Of a stretch of 59,640 nt of DNA, positions 16,483 through 25,862 are shown one piece after another; within the stretch, counting starts at the first letter, position 1; each line of letters starts with the position of its first letter. The position numbers were made by a program, and so were the translations under genes. The notes below the pieces were generated by a model. It made no database searches. It worked only from the letters and a program-made list of their open reading frames with translations, and had not been told where the DNA came from. Origin of the DNA: Deltaproteobacteria bacterium (GTDB taxonomy: Bacteria; JAEEML01); the NCBI GenBank assembly GCA_016283195.1, contig JAEEML010000144.1, forward strand, positions 1 to 59,640. The letters run 5' to 3'.

Positions 16483-17838
16483 TCAGCCTAAAAGATACTC
16501 CCAGAGCGGCCCCTTTTTGCCCCGTTTTTCGCGGAGACGGCGCATGACAGCGCTATGATCTTCATCGGGGAAAATCCAGGGGCGCCCGCTCTTTTTGGCG
16601 AGTTCCTTGCAGTAATCCAAATCTATAGGTATTTGATAATACTTAGGAATAATCAAAGGATCATCTTCTTTGATATAGCCTTCTTTGATAGCCAGCCTTT
16701 GGAGCGGCGTATGTGGATAGATGCGCATCCCAAAAAAGGGGAAGAAAGCGGTGCGCGGCAAAAGGCGGGAGTGCTCCATGGTTTCGGCAACAGTCGCCGC
16801 TGTTTCCCCCGGCCCGCCCAAAATAAGAAAATGAGCCTGGTAAATATCGGCCTCGGCGGCTATTTGCGAAGTTTTCAGCACATCGGCAAAGGTAAAATCC
16901 TTGCCATAACTTTTGAGCACGCTATCGGAAAGCGACTCGGTGCCCCACTCAATATGTGTGAGTCCGGCCGCTTTTAAGAGCTGCAAAAGCTCCAAGGTGA
17001 TATTTTCCGGTGCAAAATAACCGCCCCAGCGCAGCTTTAGCCTTTTATTTACAATAGCCTCCCCGAGCTCCCAAACATAATCCGGCAAAAGTGTAAAAAG
17101 CGAATCGGTAAAAAAGACATAATCATAACCATGGGCAACGAGATAGGTTAGGCTCTCCACCACGCGTTCCACTGGCATAGAGCGCACAGTGCGCCCTTCT
17201 ATAACCGGATAAGTGCAATAAATACAATGTTTTGAGCAACCGCGCCTGGTTTGCAGATTCACCATGCCGCCCTTTAACCAATACCAGGGCATGAGCTCTT
17301 CATCGTATATGGGGCAGTAGGGCAACGCGCTCATGGGAGTAAAAGGATTGGTTTTTATTTCTCCGGCCGCCTCATAATACAAAAGGCCGGAAACACCAGC
17401 AAGACTTTGGCCGCCGGCCAGCGCCGCGATTAAATCCGGCAGTGATTTTTCGCCTTCGCCGCGCAGGCCGAAATCAAGGCCAAGACGCCTGAAGAGCTCC
17501 GGCCCAAAGATGGAAAAGCCGGCTCCGCCGCCGATAATTTTGGCCTGTGGCAAAACTTCGCGGGTAGCGCTTATAAGCTCGCGGTATGCTTCAACAAAAG
17601 CTTCGGGATTTAGCGAATTGGCACCGTCGATATTTCTAAAAGAGATAGAGACAAAATCGGGAGCAAAAGCGGCCAAAGCTGCCCGGTAAGCCGCATTATC
17701 CAGCTTATTCAAATCAAGTGATAAAAGCTCGGCTTGCGGCAAACGGGCTTTAAGAGCTGCCGAGAGATAGGCGAGAGCCAGGGGATAAACGGGATATGGG
17801 TCAATGAGCCTGTTGGCCGATACCAAAACAATTTTCAC
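16483..17838 (-). CDS. B12-binding-domain radical SAM protein
   Basis: This 451-aa enzyme has an N-terminal cobalamin-binding-like Rossmann domain (residues 1-150; PYPVYPLALAYLSAAL, then KIIGGGAGFSIFG) and a radical SAM barrel. The [4Fe-4S] ligands are in CSKHCIYC at about residue 200. The AdoMet-side motifs include the acidic FFTDSLF strand and LILGGPGET. Such enzymes methylate or rearrange unactivated carbons, using AdoMet and often cobalamin. The PYPVYPL signature recalls a group annotated as lipid-biosynthesis B12/radical SAM proteins, but the substrate cannot be read from sequence. It is followed upstream, 8 bases away on the same strand, by an uncharacterised 362-aa gene. Confidence 0.85.
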   Translation of the reverse strand: MKIVLVSANRLIDPYPVYPLALAYLSAALKARLPQAELLSLDLNKLDNAAYRAALAAFAPDFVSISFRNIDGANSLNPEAFVEAYRELISATREVLPQAKIIGGGAGFSIFGPELFRRLGLDFGLRGEGEKSLPDLIAALAGGQSLAGVSGLLYYEAAGEIKTNPFTPMSALPYCPIYDEELMPWYWLKGGMVNLQTRRGCSKHCIYCTYPVIEGRTVRSMPVERVVESLTYLVAHGYDYVFFTDSLFTLLPDYVWELGEAIVNKRLKLRWGGYFAPENITLELLQLLKAAGLTHIEWGTESLSDSVLKSYGKDFTFADVLKTSQIAAEADIYQAHFLILGGPGETAATVAETMEHSRLLPRTAFFPFFGMRIYPHTPLQRLAIKEGYIKEDDPLIIPKYYQIPIDLDYCKELAKKSGRPWIFPDEDHSAVMRRLREKRGKKGPLWEYLLG

Positions 17839-17846
17839 TATTTCTC

Positions 17847-18935
17847 CTAATGCTGCCCCCAGCCTCTAAAGCGGATAAAGCGGGCAAATCTATCAATAAA
17901 AAGATTAATGGGCTGCAATTCGAAAAGTGCCGGCGACTCATGGCGGGCAATATAGCAGGTGGTAATGTTTTCATAAAAAAGATTTGTGAGTTCCGGCGGA
18001 AAGCTTATCTCGGCCGGCGCAAATTCCTCACCGCGGCGCTCGGCCCCTATGGCATTAAGCAAAAGCTGCATAAAAACGGCTTTTAAATATTCAAAAGCAA
18101 GAGAGGATATTTGCGTAGCGCCAAGAGCTATTTTCATTATAGCAAAATCTTCAGTAAATTCAGGGGAATATTCATCAAATTCGGCACTTTGCAATACCAT
18201 TTTTCCCCCCTCAGCATCTATTTCCAAATCCGGCAGGGAGAGGTCAAACAAACTGCCCAAAGGGTAACCGATGTAGGAATTTATGGCATCAAGAGCCTCG
18301 GCGCCGTTGCTATAATGCTGAGCTACGGCCCCGTAACCGACAGAGCGCACCACACTATCTGTCCATTTACCGAGTTTCAGTTCCAATTTGGCACTTATTG
18401 TCAAATAGGCATTTTTTACTGCCGGCTCGGCCCAGCGTTTTTGTAAGTATTCGTATTTATGCGCCAGCTCCGGATTATCCGCATTTAGAGCGCTATTTTT
18501 AGAAAGGCGTTCCACACCGCCATCCACCTCTTTATTATATATAGCCTCTTTTAAGCGCTTGCTGTTTTGGCTCTCGGCGGCAGCTTCCAGCTTTTGCTGC
18601 ACCAGCGCCGCTCTATCAAGAGTAGCTTCGGCTTTTTCCGCCGCTTTAAGGAGCTTTTCTTTGGGGGAGCGCATGGCGGCAATGGAGCTCTCTTCGCGGG
18701 CCAGGCGCTGTGCTTTTAAACGCTCAGCCTTTTCGGCGGCCGCTTTTTCCGCTAAAAGGCGGGCTTTTTCTTTGGCTGAAAGGGGCTTTTCCGCCACTTC
18801 TTCCCGGCGAATCGGCGCTTCACGCGCAAGAACACTGCGCCCCCCGGAATGCTGGCGCTCCTCCACCCGCTCTTTGGCTTCTTCCAATTTCTTTTTGGCC
18901 GCTTTACGCCGTTCTTCCAGGGATAAGATTTCCAC
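17847..18935 (-). CDS. Uncharacterised protein with charged N-terminal coiled coil
   Basis: The 362-aa product starts with GTG at 18935, preceded by GGAG at a 6-base spacing. Residues 1-140 are Ala/Glu/Lys/Arg-rich and strongly helical. The remainder is a globular domain with Y, W and F in conserved-looking positions (NAYLTISAKLELKLG, the SYIGYPLGSLFDLSLP stretch, a terminal RFARFIRFRGWGQH). There is no signal peptide or membrane segment. I do not recognise the family. It lies 3 bases after the Rep-like helicase stop and 8 bases before the radical SAM gene, so it is co-transcribed with both. Confidence 0.7.
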   Translation of the reverse strand: MEILSLEERRKAAKKKLEEAKERVEERQHSGGRSVLAREAPIRREEVAEKPLSAKEKARLLAEKAAAEKAERLKAQRLAREESSIAAMRSPKEKLLKAAEKAEATLDRAALVQQKLEAAAESQNSKRLKEAIYNKEVDGGVERLSKNSALNADNPELAHKYEYLQKRWAEPAVKNAYLTISAKLELKLGKWTDSVVRSVGYGAVAQHYSNGAEALDAINSYIGYPLGSLFDLSLPDLEIDAEGGKMVLQSAEFDEYSPEFTEDFAIMKIALGATQISSLAFEYLKAVFMQLLLNAIGAERRGEEFAPAEISFPPELTNLFYENITTCYIARHESPALFELQPINLFIDRFARFIRFRGWGQH

Positions 18936-18938
18936 AAA

Positions 18939-20972
18939 TTACTCCAAAGTGGCTAAAAACTGCCCCAGAGCATTAACTACTTCGTCGGCCGAAGCCGGGG
19001 CATTCATATCGGTAATATCTAATAATTCCAAGGGAATAGGATCCAAAAAACGCGAAGGAGTGCGCTTTTGCTCCTTGCCTCTTATGAGGCGCTTATCGGC
19101 TCTCGTCATAATGAGCTCATCTTTAGCCCGCGTAATACCCACATAGCAAAGGCGCCGCTCTTCGGCTATATCGGTAATTATGGCATCGGTGGCGTGCGGG
19201 GAGAGCGTGCGCTCATGAGGCAAAAGCCCCTCTTCCAGCCCCATCAATATAACATGACGAAATTCCAGCCCTTTAGCTCCGTGAAGCGTGGAGAGAGTAA
19301 CCCGCTCACCGCTCTCTTTTTCTTCACCCACTTCCACATCCATTAAGGAGACGCGATTAATAAATTCCTCCAATAGCGGCTGATTTACCTCGCGCATATA
19401 AGCTTGCAAACTTTCCAAAAAGCCGAGGACATTACCCCAACGGGCCTCAAAGGCCTTGCCGCTGCCGCCGGCTGTGGCCGTTTGAATATCTTCATAGAGG
19501 CCGATGGCTTTGATATATTCTTCCATCACCTCATCTAACTTGCGATTTTTATGCAGAAATTCATCTGTAAAATGCTTTATGAGGCTAAGAAAATCACTAA
19601 TCGGTTTCAGCGCTCTATCTTTATCGCCTAAAATTTCCGGCGCTTTTTCCACTGCCTCTATCAGGAGCTTATGCTCGCTTTCGGCCCAAGCCGAGAGCTT
19701 ATTCAGCGTCACTGCCCCAATACCGCGGGCCGGATAATTGATAACCCGCCTAAGGCTTATTTCTTCACCGTAATGGGTGATGAGTTTTAAATAGGCCAAA
19801 AGGTCTTTAACCTCTTTTTTATCAAAAAAGGAAGTGCCGCCGATAATTCTATAGGGCACTCTTAAAGACCTTAGCTCTAATTCCAGGGGGCGGGCTGTCA
19901 AATTGGAGCGGTAGAGCACAGCAATATCACTTGGGCGATAACCATCGCGAACAATTAAGGAATCAATGTGCTCGGCTACCCAGCGGCATTCGCAGTCACC
20001 GTCGCGCTGGATGACAAGGCGCACTTTGGGGCCGGCATCGCGCACGGGAATCATGGCTTTGGGGTGGCGATCTTTATTTACCGCTATCACTTTGTTGGCC
20101 ACTGCCAAAATGTGGCCATGGGAGCGATAATTGCGCATGAGATAAATTATTTTCGCCCCAGGGAAATCATCGGAAAAATTAAGAATATTCTGCACCTTAG
20201 CTCCGCGCCAGCCATAGATGGCTTGGTCGTCGTCGCCAACGACACAGACATTTTTATGCTCGCCGGCAATGGCTTTTAAAAGGCGCATTTGCGCTGTATT
20301 GGTATCCTGATATTCATCGACAAGCACATATTGAAAGCGCTCGGCCCAGCGGCGGCGGCAATTTTCATCCGCTTCCATCATCATCGTGGGTTTTACTACC
20401 AGATCGTCAAAATCATAAGCCGAAAAGGCGGTCATTTGCTCCAAATAAAGGGGATAAAGCTCTATGGCCGCCGCTTCATATTCATCGCTACTAGGGGTTA
20501 TTTCCAAATCCTTAGGCAGAATAAAGTCGTTTTTATAGCCGCTGATACGCGTTAAAACCGCTTCCAAATCCAGTGAGCGCTCAAGTTGATAACGGCGCAC
20601 AATCTCTTTTAAGCAAGAGAGCTGGTCGCTACTGCCGTAAACGGTAAAAGGGCGGGCATTTTCCGCCAGTTTGGCTTCGGCTTTGAGCATTAAAAGACCA
20701 AGACTGTGAAAGGTGCTCATAGTCACCCGGCTCGCTTTGCGCCCCACCATACTTTTAAGGCGGTGCTTCATCTCATTGGCCGCTTTATTGGTAAAAGTCA
20801 CCGCCAGAATATTTTGCGGAGCTATACCGTTATCAATCATCTCGGCAATGCGGTGCGTGATAACCCGCGTCTTACCGCTCCCGGCCCCGGCCAGCACCAA
20901 AAGCGGGCCGTGAATAGTGGTAACGGCATCAGCCTGTTCCGGATTTAAATTATTAAGCCAACGTGATGCCAT
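18939..20972 (-). CDS. rep: Rep/UvrD-family superfamily 1 DNA helicase
   Basis: This 677-aa helicase translocates 3' to 5' on single-stranded DNA with ATP. Motifs in order: Q-motif region LNPEQADAV, Walker A AGAGSGKT (about residue 30), motif Ia FTNKAANEMK, Walker B VDEYQDTN (about 220), motif III VVGDDDQAIYGWRGA, motif IV MRNYRS, motif V TLHGAKGLEF, and motif VI YVGITRAK. The 2B-domain stretch YRIIGGTSFFDKKEVKDLLA and the overall length match E. coli Rep (673 aa) better than the longer PcrA/UvrD with their C-terminal RNA-polymerase or UvrB contact tails. It may help clear replication blocks. It is followed by the uncharacterised 362-aa gene 3 bases later. Confidence 0.9.
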   Translation of the reverse strand: MASRWLNNLNPEQADAVTTIHGPLLVLAGAGSGKTRVITHRIAEMIDNGIAPQNILAVTFTNKAANEMKHRLKSMVGRKASRVTMSTFHSLGLLMLKAEAKLAENARPFTVYGSSDQLSCLKEIVRRYQLERSLDLEAVLTRISGYKNDFILPKDLEITPSSDEYEAAAIELYPLYLEQMTAFSAYDFDDLVVKPTMMMEADENCRRRWAERFQYVLVDEYQDTNTAQMRLLKAIAGEHKNVCVVGDDDQAIYGWRGAKVQNILNFSDDFPGAKIIYLMRNYRSHGHILAVANKVIAVNKDRHPKAMIPVRDAGPKVRLVIQRDGDCECRWVAEHIDSLIVRDGYRPSDIAVLYRSNLTARPLELELRSLRVPYRIIGGTSFFDKKEVKDLLAYLKLITHYGEEISLRRVINYPARGIGAVTLNKLSAWAESEHKLLIEAVEKAPEILGDKDRALKPISDFLSLIKHFTDEFLHKNRKLDEVMEEYIKAIGLYEDIQTATAGGSGKAFEARWGNVLGFLESLQAYMREVNQPLLEEFINRVSLMDVEVGEEKESGERVTLSTLHGAKGLEFRHVILMGLEEGLLPHERTLSPHATDAIITDIAEERRLCYVGITRAKDELIMTRADKRLIRGKEQKRTPSRFLDPIPLELLDITDMNAPASADEVVNALGQFLATLE

Positions 20973-20981
20973 AATGCGCCC

Positions 20982-21869
20982 TTAGCGCCCTTCTGCTTGG
21001 GCCTCGGTCGCCGCATCTAAAATATTGCCCCTAATTTCGGAGCCGGTATTTAAAAGAGCCAGATCTTTAATAGCGCTGATAGAAAGTTGCGGTTCTCCGC
21101 GAAAAGTGCCGACGACAAAACGGCCGCTTAGCTCGGCTCCAGCGCCCCAAGAGAGAGGCAAAACCGGCTCCAGCATGGCATTCCAAATAATGAGATCCAT
21201 CGCACTCGTGCCATCGCTCACTGTAAAGCGCCAGGGCCTACTGGTGTGCGCTCCGGGCTGTTGCACACTTAAAACCTGCACTTTTAATTTAACAGCCCCG
21301 CGAATACCCTCTTCTCTTATTTGCTGCAAACTCTTTTGCGGCAGCTCCTGCTCTTTGATAACAAGAGTATCCGCATCTTTCATCACCAAATAATAATCGC
21401 CGTAAGCATCGCTCTGCACCGTACCGGCTACTGTCACCACATCGCCAAGGCGCGGCACTTTGTCATGTAAAACCAAATCGCGAGCCATATTTTTATGGGC
21501 TTTAACAGCTATGGAGCCGCTCTCATCGTCTATAAAAAGGGTAATTTCGCCCACCCCGTCGGCCCGCTGAATAATCCGGGCATCACGCACCAAAGTGCCG
21601 GAAATTTCCACATAAGCCGCATTCATGGTGCCGCCGATTTCTTCTATTTTTATCGGCTGCGGGCGGGAAAAAAGGGCCGCCAAATAAAGCATGGGTATGC
21701 CTATTAAGGCGAGAGCCAAACAGGCTACCCGCACATAAAGAAGAGGCACAACCTTGTCTTTAGCTTTTTTCGGCCCATCATTGTTTATAATGAGCTCGGT
21801 GGCGGTTTTTTCCAGCACTTCGGTTTTGGTATTTTCGCCGAAAATCTCGGTTTTACTCACTTCATCCAT
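20982..21869 (-). CDS. Membrane-anchored protein with two OB-fold-like domains
   Basis: Of the 295 residues, 1-40 are polar and cytoplasmic. One transmembrane segment lies at about 45-67 (VRVACLALALIGIPMLYLAAL). Two similar beta-barrel units follow: about 88-170 (YVEISGTLVRDARII...ITLFIDDESGSIAV...VTVAGTV) and about 190-275 (KLKVQVLSVQQPG...WRFTVSDGTSAMDLIIW...ELSGRFV). The second resembles nucleic-acid-binding OB folds of the tRNA-anticodon type. With a transmembrane anchor the domains would be outside the cytoplasm, so a nucleic-acid role is uncertain. It overlaps the cytidylate kinase gene by 8 bases and lies 9 bases before the helicase gene. Confidence 0.7.
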   Translation of the reverse strand: MDEVSKTEIFGENTKTEVLEKTATELIINNDGPKKAKDKVVPLLYVRVACLALALIGIPMLYLAALFSRPQPIKIEEIGGTMNAAYVEISGTLVRDARIIQRADGVGEITLFIDDESGSIAVKAHKNMARDLVLHDKVPRLGDVVTVAGTVQSDAYGDYYLVMKDADTLVIKEQELPQKSLQQIREEGIRGAVKLKVQVLSVQQPGAHTSRPWRFTVSDGTSAMDLIIWNAMLEPVLPLSWGAGAELSGRFVVGTFRGEPQLSISAIKDLALLNTGSEIRGNILDAATEAQAEGR

Positions 21870-22416
21870 TATTAACCCATTTATTATAAGCCTTTACCGC
21901 CATCATGGCTATGGCTTCCGGCAAATACGCTCCGCTGTCTATTACCATATTGTAACCGCTTGTATCGGCCAAATCCAGGCTGTAGAGCTTCAAAAAACGC
22001 TCGCGCTCTAGCTGCTCGCGCTCTTCCATAAGCCTAGCCGCCTGCAGGATATTTTGCTCATCGCGCTGCGAACAGCGACGAGCTCTTTCGTTTACATCGG
22101 TGTTTAAAAAGAGCGTAAAAGCCTTAATGTGCTCGCGCTGGGCCAAGAGACCGGCCAGGCGCCCTTCCAAAATAATACCTCCGCAACGAGCCAGTTCCAC
22201 TTGGCGCAAATCAAGTTGCTGATCAATCTGCGGATGGCCGGCGACATAAGCGCCAAAGTCGCCCAAAGACATCTGGTACTCGGCAGCCATCTGGCGAAAG
22301 ATAGAGCCGGTATTGACATAATCAAGGCCGGTTTGCGCGGCAATCAGCCTGGCGGCGGTAGTTGTGCCGCTGCCCGGCGGTCCACTGATGGTAATGGCTG
22401 GCTTTTTTTCTTCCAT
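21862..22416 (-). CDS. cmk: Cytidylate kinase, archaeal-type (type 2)
   Basis: Cmk phosphorylates CMP and dCMP with ATP. The 184-aa protein has a P-loop ITISGPPGSGTTT at residues 8-20, the NMP-binding YVNTGSIFRQMA segment, the RQVELARCGGIILEGRLAG strand, and the lid RARRCSQRDEQN. The short NMP domain, the SGPPGSGTTT loop and the IDQQLDLRQ pattern match the archaeal-type Cmk family rather than the usual 220-230-aa bacterial Cmk. It overlaps the OB-fold gene by 8 bases. AAGGTG precedes the ATG at a 4-base spacing. Confidence 0.8.
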   Translation of the reverse strand: MEEKKPAITISGPPGSGTTTAARLIAAQTGLDYVNTGSIFRQMAAEYQMSLGDFGAYVAGHPQIDQQLDLRQVELARCGGIILEGRLAGLLAQREHIKAFTLFLNTDVNERARRCSQRDEQNILQAARLMEEREQLERERFLKLYSLDLADTSGYNMVIDSGAYLPEAIAMMAVKAYNKWVNNG

Positions 22417-22425
22417 AACGCACCT

Positions 22426-22905
22426 TTATCCTTTTTTGTTCATTAAATACATGGTGGGGGTAAAACCCATGCGCCGCCAAAAAGGGTTGCTTTCTTCATT
22501 AAAAATGGAGGCCCTAAGCTCCACATAGTTAATCCCCCGCGCTTTAAACCAACTGTTTACATGAGCATATAAAAGCCGGCCCACACCGTGGCGGCGGTGG
22601 GCGGAAGTAACCATAAAATCAACTATTTCGCCAAAATAAGCCACTTTAAAAAGCGGCTCGGCGCGGCCAATAGTAGCTAAAGCGTAGCCTATTATCCTGC
22701 CGGCTTCTTCAGCCACCAGCACCAGCGCATTATCATTATTATTTATATGGCGCCGCACTATCTGGCTATAATGGTAAGGCGCGTTCTCACCGCGAGCAAA
22801 ATCGGTATCAAGAGCGGCGTGCATATCAATGAGTTCCACCCAAAGATCGGTCACGGCCGCCACATCGGCAATAGTGGCCGGCCTTATTGTCACCAAAGCG
22901 GACAT
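22426..22905 (-). CDS. GNAT-family N-acetyltransferase
   Basis: The 159-aa protein has the GNAT fold. The acetyl-CoA-binding motif A is HRRHGVGRLLYAHV (about residues 100-113), preceded by the strand FGEIVDFMVT, and motif B is NPFWRRMGFTP near the end. The substrate is unknown. The start overlaps the tsaD stop as TAATG. A GNAT next to tsaD recalls the RimI-TsaD neighbourhood, but RimI is usually next to tsaB, and this protein has no clear RimI signature. Confidence 0.85.
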   Translation of the reverse strand: MSALVTIRPATIADVAAVTDLWVELIDMHAALDTDFARGENAPYHYSQIVRRHINNNDNALVLVAEEAGRIIGYALATIGRAEPLFKVAYFGEIVDFMVTSAHRRHGVGRLLYAHVNSWFKARGINYVELRASIFNEESNPFWRRMGFTPTMYLMNKKG

Positions 22906-23972
22906 TAATTCTCCCTTAAACCGCGGCGCCGGCAGCGGGGTGGGGTTTTATTTAAGCCGCTTTTGCCAAAGGCGATGGGCAAGCTGGCCTCCGCCGTGAG
23001 TTCAAAAGATGAACGTTCACCGCGCTCCAGGCGGCAAAGAGCGGCAGCGCCCACCATAGCCGCATTGTCGGTGCAAAGTATGCGCTCCGGCAAATGGACA
23101 AAAACATTCCTCTCGGCGCCGGCCATAGCCATTTTTTCCCTAAGGCGCGAATTGGCCGATACACCGCCGCCCAAAACCAGGCCGGGAAGTTTTTCGCGCT
23201 TTAGGGCTTTCATGCTTTTTTCTACTAAAGTATCCACCACCGCTTCAATAAAAGAGGCGGCAAAATCAGCCAGATGGGCCGGGCTTTTTATAGGCCTGGC
23301 ACTAAGTTCGTTGCAAGCTGCCGTTTTGAGGCCGGAAAAGCTCATATCAAGCTGCGATTTACCGCTACGCATAGGCCGCGGAAAGGCAATGGCTTTAGGA
23401 TCTCCTCCCTTGGCCGCCCGCTCCAAAGCCACACCGCCGGGGAAGCCAAGGCCCAAAATTTTCGACACTTTGTCAAAAGCTTCGCCGGCAGCATCATCGC
23501 GGGTGCTGCCTAAAAAGGAATATTGGCCAAAATCATCCACTCGCAAGAGCAGTGTATGGCCGCCGCTGACAATAAGAGCCGCATGCGGATAAGGCGGCGG
23601 TTCTTTAGCCAGAAGACTGGCACTTAGGTGGCCTTCTATATGATGAATGCCAATCCAGGGCAGACCGGTAACGGCAGCAATGCCCTTTACAGCCTGCAGC
23701 CCCACCAAAAGCGAACCTATAAGCCCCGGGCCGTAAGTAACAGCCAGAGCATCAAGGTCGGAAAAGCTCACCATAGCTACGCGCATAGCTTCATCTATAG
23801 TGGGAATAATGCGGGCGATATGCTCTCTGGAAGCGAGCTCCGGCACCACTCCGCCATAAGGGCGATGAATACTGTCCTGACTATGGATAATGTTGGATAA
23901 AATATGGCGCTCGCCGTCCAAAACCGCGGCCGAAGTATCATCACATGACGATTCTATTGCTAAAAGCTTCAC
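22905..23972 (-). CDS. tsaD: tRNA N6-adenosine threonylcarbamoyltransferase TsaD
   Basis: TsaD transfers the threonylcarbamoyl group to A37 of ANN-decoding tRNAs (t6A), with TsaB and TsaE. The 355-aa length is typical. The start is MKLLAIESSCDDTSAAVL, the metal-binding HIEGH sits near residue 111, the ASKH-fold phosphate loops include LIVSGGHT, and CTDNAAMVGAAAL lies near the end. It is the first gene of a coupled run: GNAT (1-base overlap), cmk, OB-fold protein, rep-like helicase. Confidence 0.96.
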   Translation of the reverse strand: MKLLAIESSCDDTSAAVLDGERHILSNIIHSQDSIHRPYGGVVPELASREHIARIIPTIDEAMRVAMVSFSDLDALAVTYGPGLIGSLLVGLQAVKGIAAVTGLPWIGIHHIEGHLSASLLAKEPPPYPHAALIVSGGHTLLLRVDDFGQYSFLGSTRDDAAGEAFDKVSKILGLGFPGGVALERAAKGGDPKAIAFPRPMRSGKSQLDMSFSGLKTAACNELSARPIKSPAHLADFAASFIEAVVDTLVEKSMKALKREKLPGLVLGGGVSANSRLREKMAMAGAERNVFVHLPERILCTDNAAMVGAAALCRLERGERSSFELTAEASLPIAFGKSGLNKTPPRCRRRGLREN

Positions 23973-24062
23973 TCAAAAGCCTCATTTTGCCTGATTTTTC
24001 AAAGGAAACCGGCAAAAACTCCATGATAAATAAATGCAAACTATTTAATAACTGCCGGCAAC

Positions 24063-24992
24063 TCAGTTGGCTGCCACAATGTAACCGCCGTCAAGCAGCT
24101 GGATTATAAGCTCACAAACAGCCAGGTCACTCGCCGGCGAGTGATCCAGCACTTCCACAAATTGGCTGTGATTATGCACCAGTTGCAAAACATCCAGTTG
24201 TTCGGGCGATAACTTATTCAGCGGCGGCTCAAGCGGAACCGGTATTTCCAAAAAGGCGTTTTCATCCGGCAGCTTAGCGCTAAGGCGGCCTATTTCGTCC
24301 ATTTGGCGCATAGCTTCCAATAAAAGCCCTTCACTACTGCTTTGAATGCGCCGCGCCTCTTCTATTTGCACCTCACACGGAATAAACTCAAATTGCCCCT
24401 TGGTCCAGCGCATGATGCGGTAAAAGCTCTTGGCGCCGGAAACGGTATTTTTACCATCAATAATGGCATCCCCAACCATGCCGCTATCCAGGAGAATCTC
24501 CCCATCATGACCGGCACTTTCAATATGCAATTTGCCACTCTTTTTTAAATTAAAAAGCAGTTGCAAAACATCCACCACCGGCACTTGATCAATAGCTCCG
24601 CTCATGGTGCTGCTGGAAGCTTGGCGATTATCGGAAGCTTTTTGGGCCATTTGCTCTCGCACAATGGCGGCATCAGGAAGCTTTTCATCGGCGCTGGCGG
24701 TATCAAGACGCAAAATAGAGCTACCTATCAAAAGTGTATCACCAACCGTGAGTTTGACCGGCTCTTCCTGGCGTTCGCCGTTGACAAAAGTGCCGTTGGT
24801 GGAACCCATATCGCGCACTTGCCAATCATCACCAGCGCCGTAAATAAGGGCATGGTGGCGGGAAGAGAGGCTGTCATCCAGAATTATAGATTGCTCTAAA
24901 CCACGGCCAATGGATATTTCGCCGCTTTCGGGCAAGGGGTAAAGAGCTCCCTGATACGGGCCGGCGATAAAACGGAGGATTAAATTACTCAT
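24063..24992 (-). CDS. FHA domain plus DUF4388 (PATAN-like) protein
   Basis: The 309-aa product starts at the ATG at 24992 (GGAG 5 bases upstream); the longer frame would run into the rph promoter. Residues 1-95 form an FHA domain with GRGLEQSIIL, SSRHHAL and STNGTFVNG, which binds phosphothreonine peptides. Residues about 130-240 form a DUF4388 domain (GAIDQVPVVDVLQLLFNLKK, SGKLHIES), common in delta-proteobacterial and cyanobacterial signalling proteins. A short helical tail follows. It probably relays Ser/Thr kinase signals, but no kinase is in this window. A second FHA protein is at 43455-45794. It is divergent from rph. Confidence 0.88.
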   Translation of the reverse strand: MSNLILRFIAGPYQGALYPLPESGEISIGRGLEQSIILDDSLSSRHHALIYGAGDDWQVRDMGSTNGTFVNGERQEEPVKLTVGDTLLIGSSILRLDTASADEKLPDAAIVREQMAQKASDNRQASSSTMSGAIDQVPVVDVLQLLFNLKKSGKLHIESAGHDGEILLDSGMVGDAIIDGKNTVSGAKSFYRIMRWTKGQFEFIPCEVQIEEARRIQSSSEGLLLEAMRQMDEIGRLSAKLPDENAFLEIPVPLEPPLNKLSPEQLDVLQLVHNHSQFVEVLDHSPASDLAVCELIIQLLDGGYIVAAN

Positions 24993-25134
24993 GGCAACTC
25001 CATGGCCTCTTAATGAAGGCACCGGCGCATAATAGCAAACTCTTTCTTCCTTGTCTTGTAAAAGGTAATAAAAAAATGTATTACCGCTTTTACGCCGGAC
25101 AGCTTTGCCGGAAGAGATAAAATAAGGAGGCTTT

Positions 25135-25860
25135 ATGCGTTTAGACGGCCGGGAAAACAACCAAATTCGTCCCCTATCAATAGAAACCAATTACGTTATG
25201 CACCCTGAAGGCTCGGTTCTCATATCCATGGGCAATACCAAGGTTTTGGTAAATGCCACCGTGGAAAACCGGGTACCGCAATGGCTTTTGGGCCAGGGCA
25301 AGGGCTGGATAACCGCCGAATACAGTATGCTGCCCCGCGCGACAGCCCAAAGAACCCAGCGTGAGCGGGTTGGCGGCAAGCCCAACAGCCGCTCTTTGGA
25401 AATTTCGCGCCTCATCGGCCGCAGCGTCCGCACCATGGTTGACCTAACAGCTCTGGGCGAGCGCACTATTACCATTGATTGCGATGTCATCCAAGCCGAC
25501 GGCGGCACGCGCACTACTTCTATAAACGGCGCCTCTCTGGCTTTGGAAATAGCTCTTAACAAGCTGGTAGAGAGCGGTCAGCTCAAAAAGAGCCCGCTTA
25601 TCGGCCGGGTGGCCGCTATTTCCATCGGGGTAGCCGACGGAAATAGCATTGTTGACTTAAATTACGACGAAGATTCTCACGCCGAAGTCGATATGAACGT
25701 GGTGATGGACGAGCACGGCAATTTTATTGAAATTCAAGGCACCGCCGAGCGCAATCCCTTCTCCAAAGAGCGCCTAGATGAGCTTTTGGGCCTGGCTAAA
25801 GGCGCTATAGACGATATTTTTAAAGAGCTAAGCGTTAAACGCGCCGAGGCTATAAAATAA
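25135..25860 (+). CDS. rph: Ribonuclease PH
   Basis: RNase PH trims the 3' ends of tRNA precursors by phosphorolysis. The 241-aa protein matches throughout: it begins [17 protein letters not shown], contains [14 protein letters not shown] (phosphate site nearby) and [14 protein letters not shown], and ends with [18 protein letters not shown] precedes the ATG. rdgB follows after 2 bases, a widely conserved gene pair. Confidence 0.96.
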   Translation: MRLDGRENNQIRPLSIETNYVMHPEGSVLISMGNTKVLVNATVENRVPQWLLGQGKGWITAEYSMLPRATAQRTQRERVGGKPNSRSLEISRLIGRSVRTMVDLTALGERTITIDCDVIQADGGTRTTSINGASLALEIALNKLVESGQLKKSPLIGRVAAISIGVADGNSIVDLNYDEDSHAEVDMNVVMDEHGNFIEIQGTAERNPFSKERLDELLGLAKGAIDDIFKELSVKRAEAIK

Positions 25861-25862
25861 TT

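Noticed and set aside
18559-19146. Long plus-strand frame over the 362-aa gene and the helicase
   Set aside because: Antisense shadow of Ala/Lys-rich coding sequence; no start signal.
22963-23592. Long plus-strand frame (about 209 aa) over tsaD
   Set aside because: Antisense shadow of a clear TsaD coding region.
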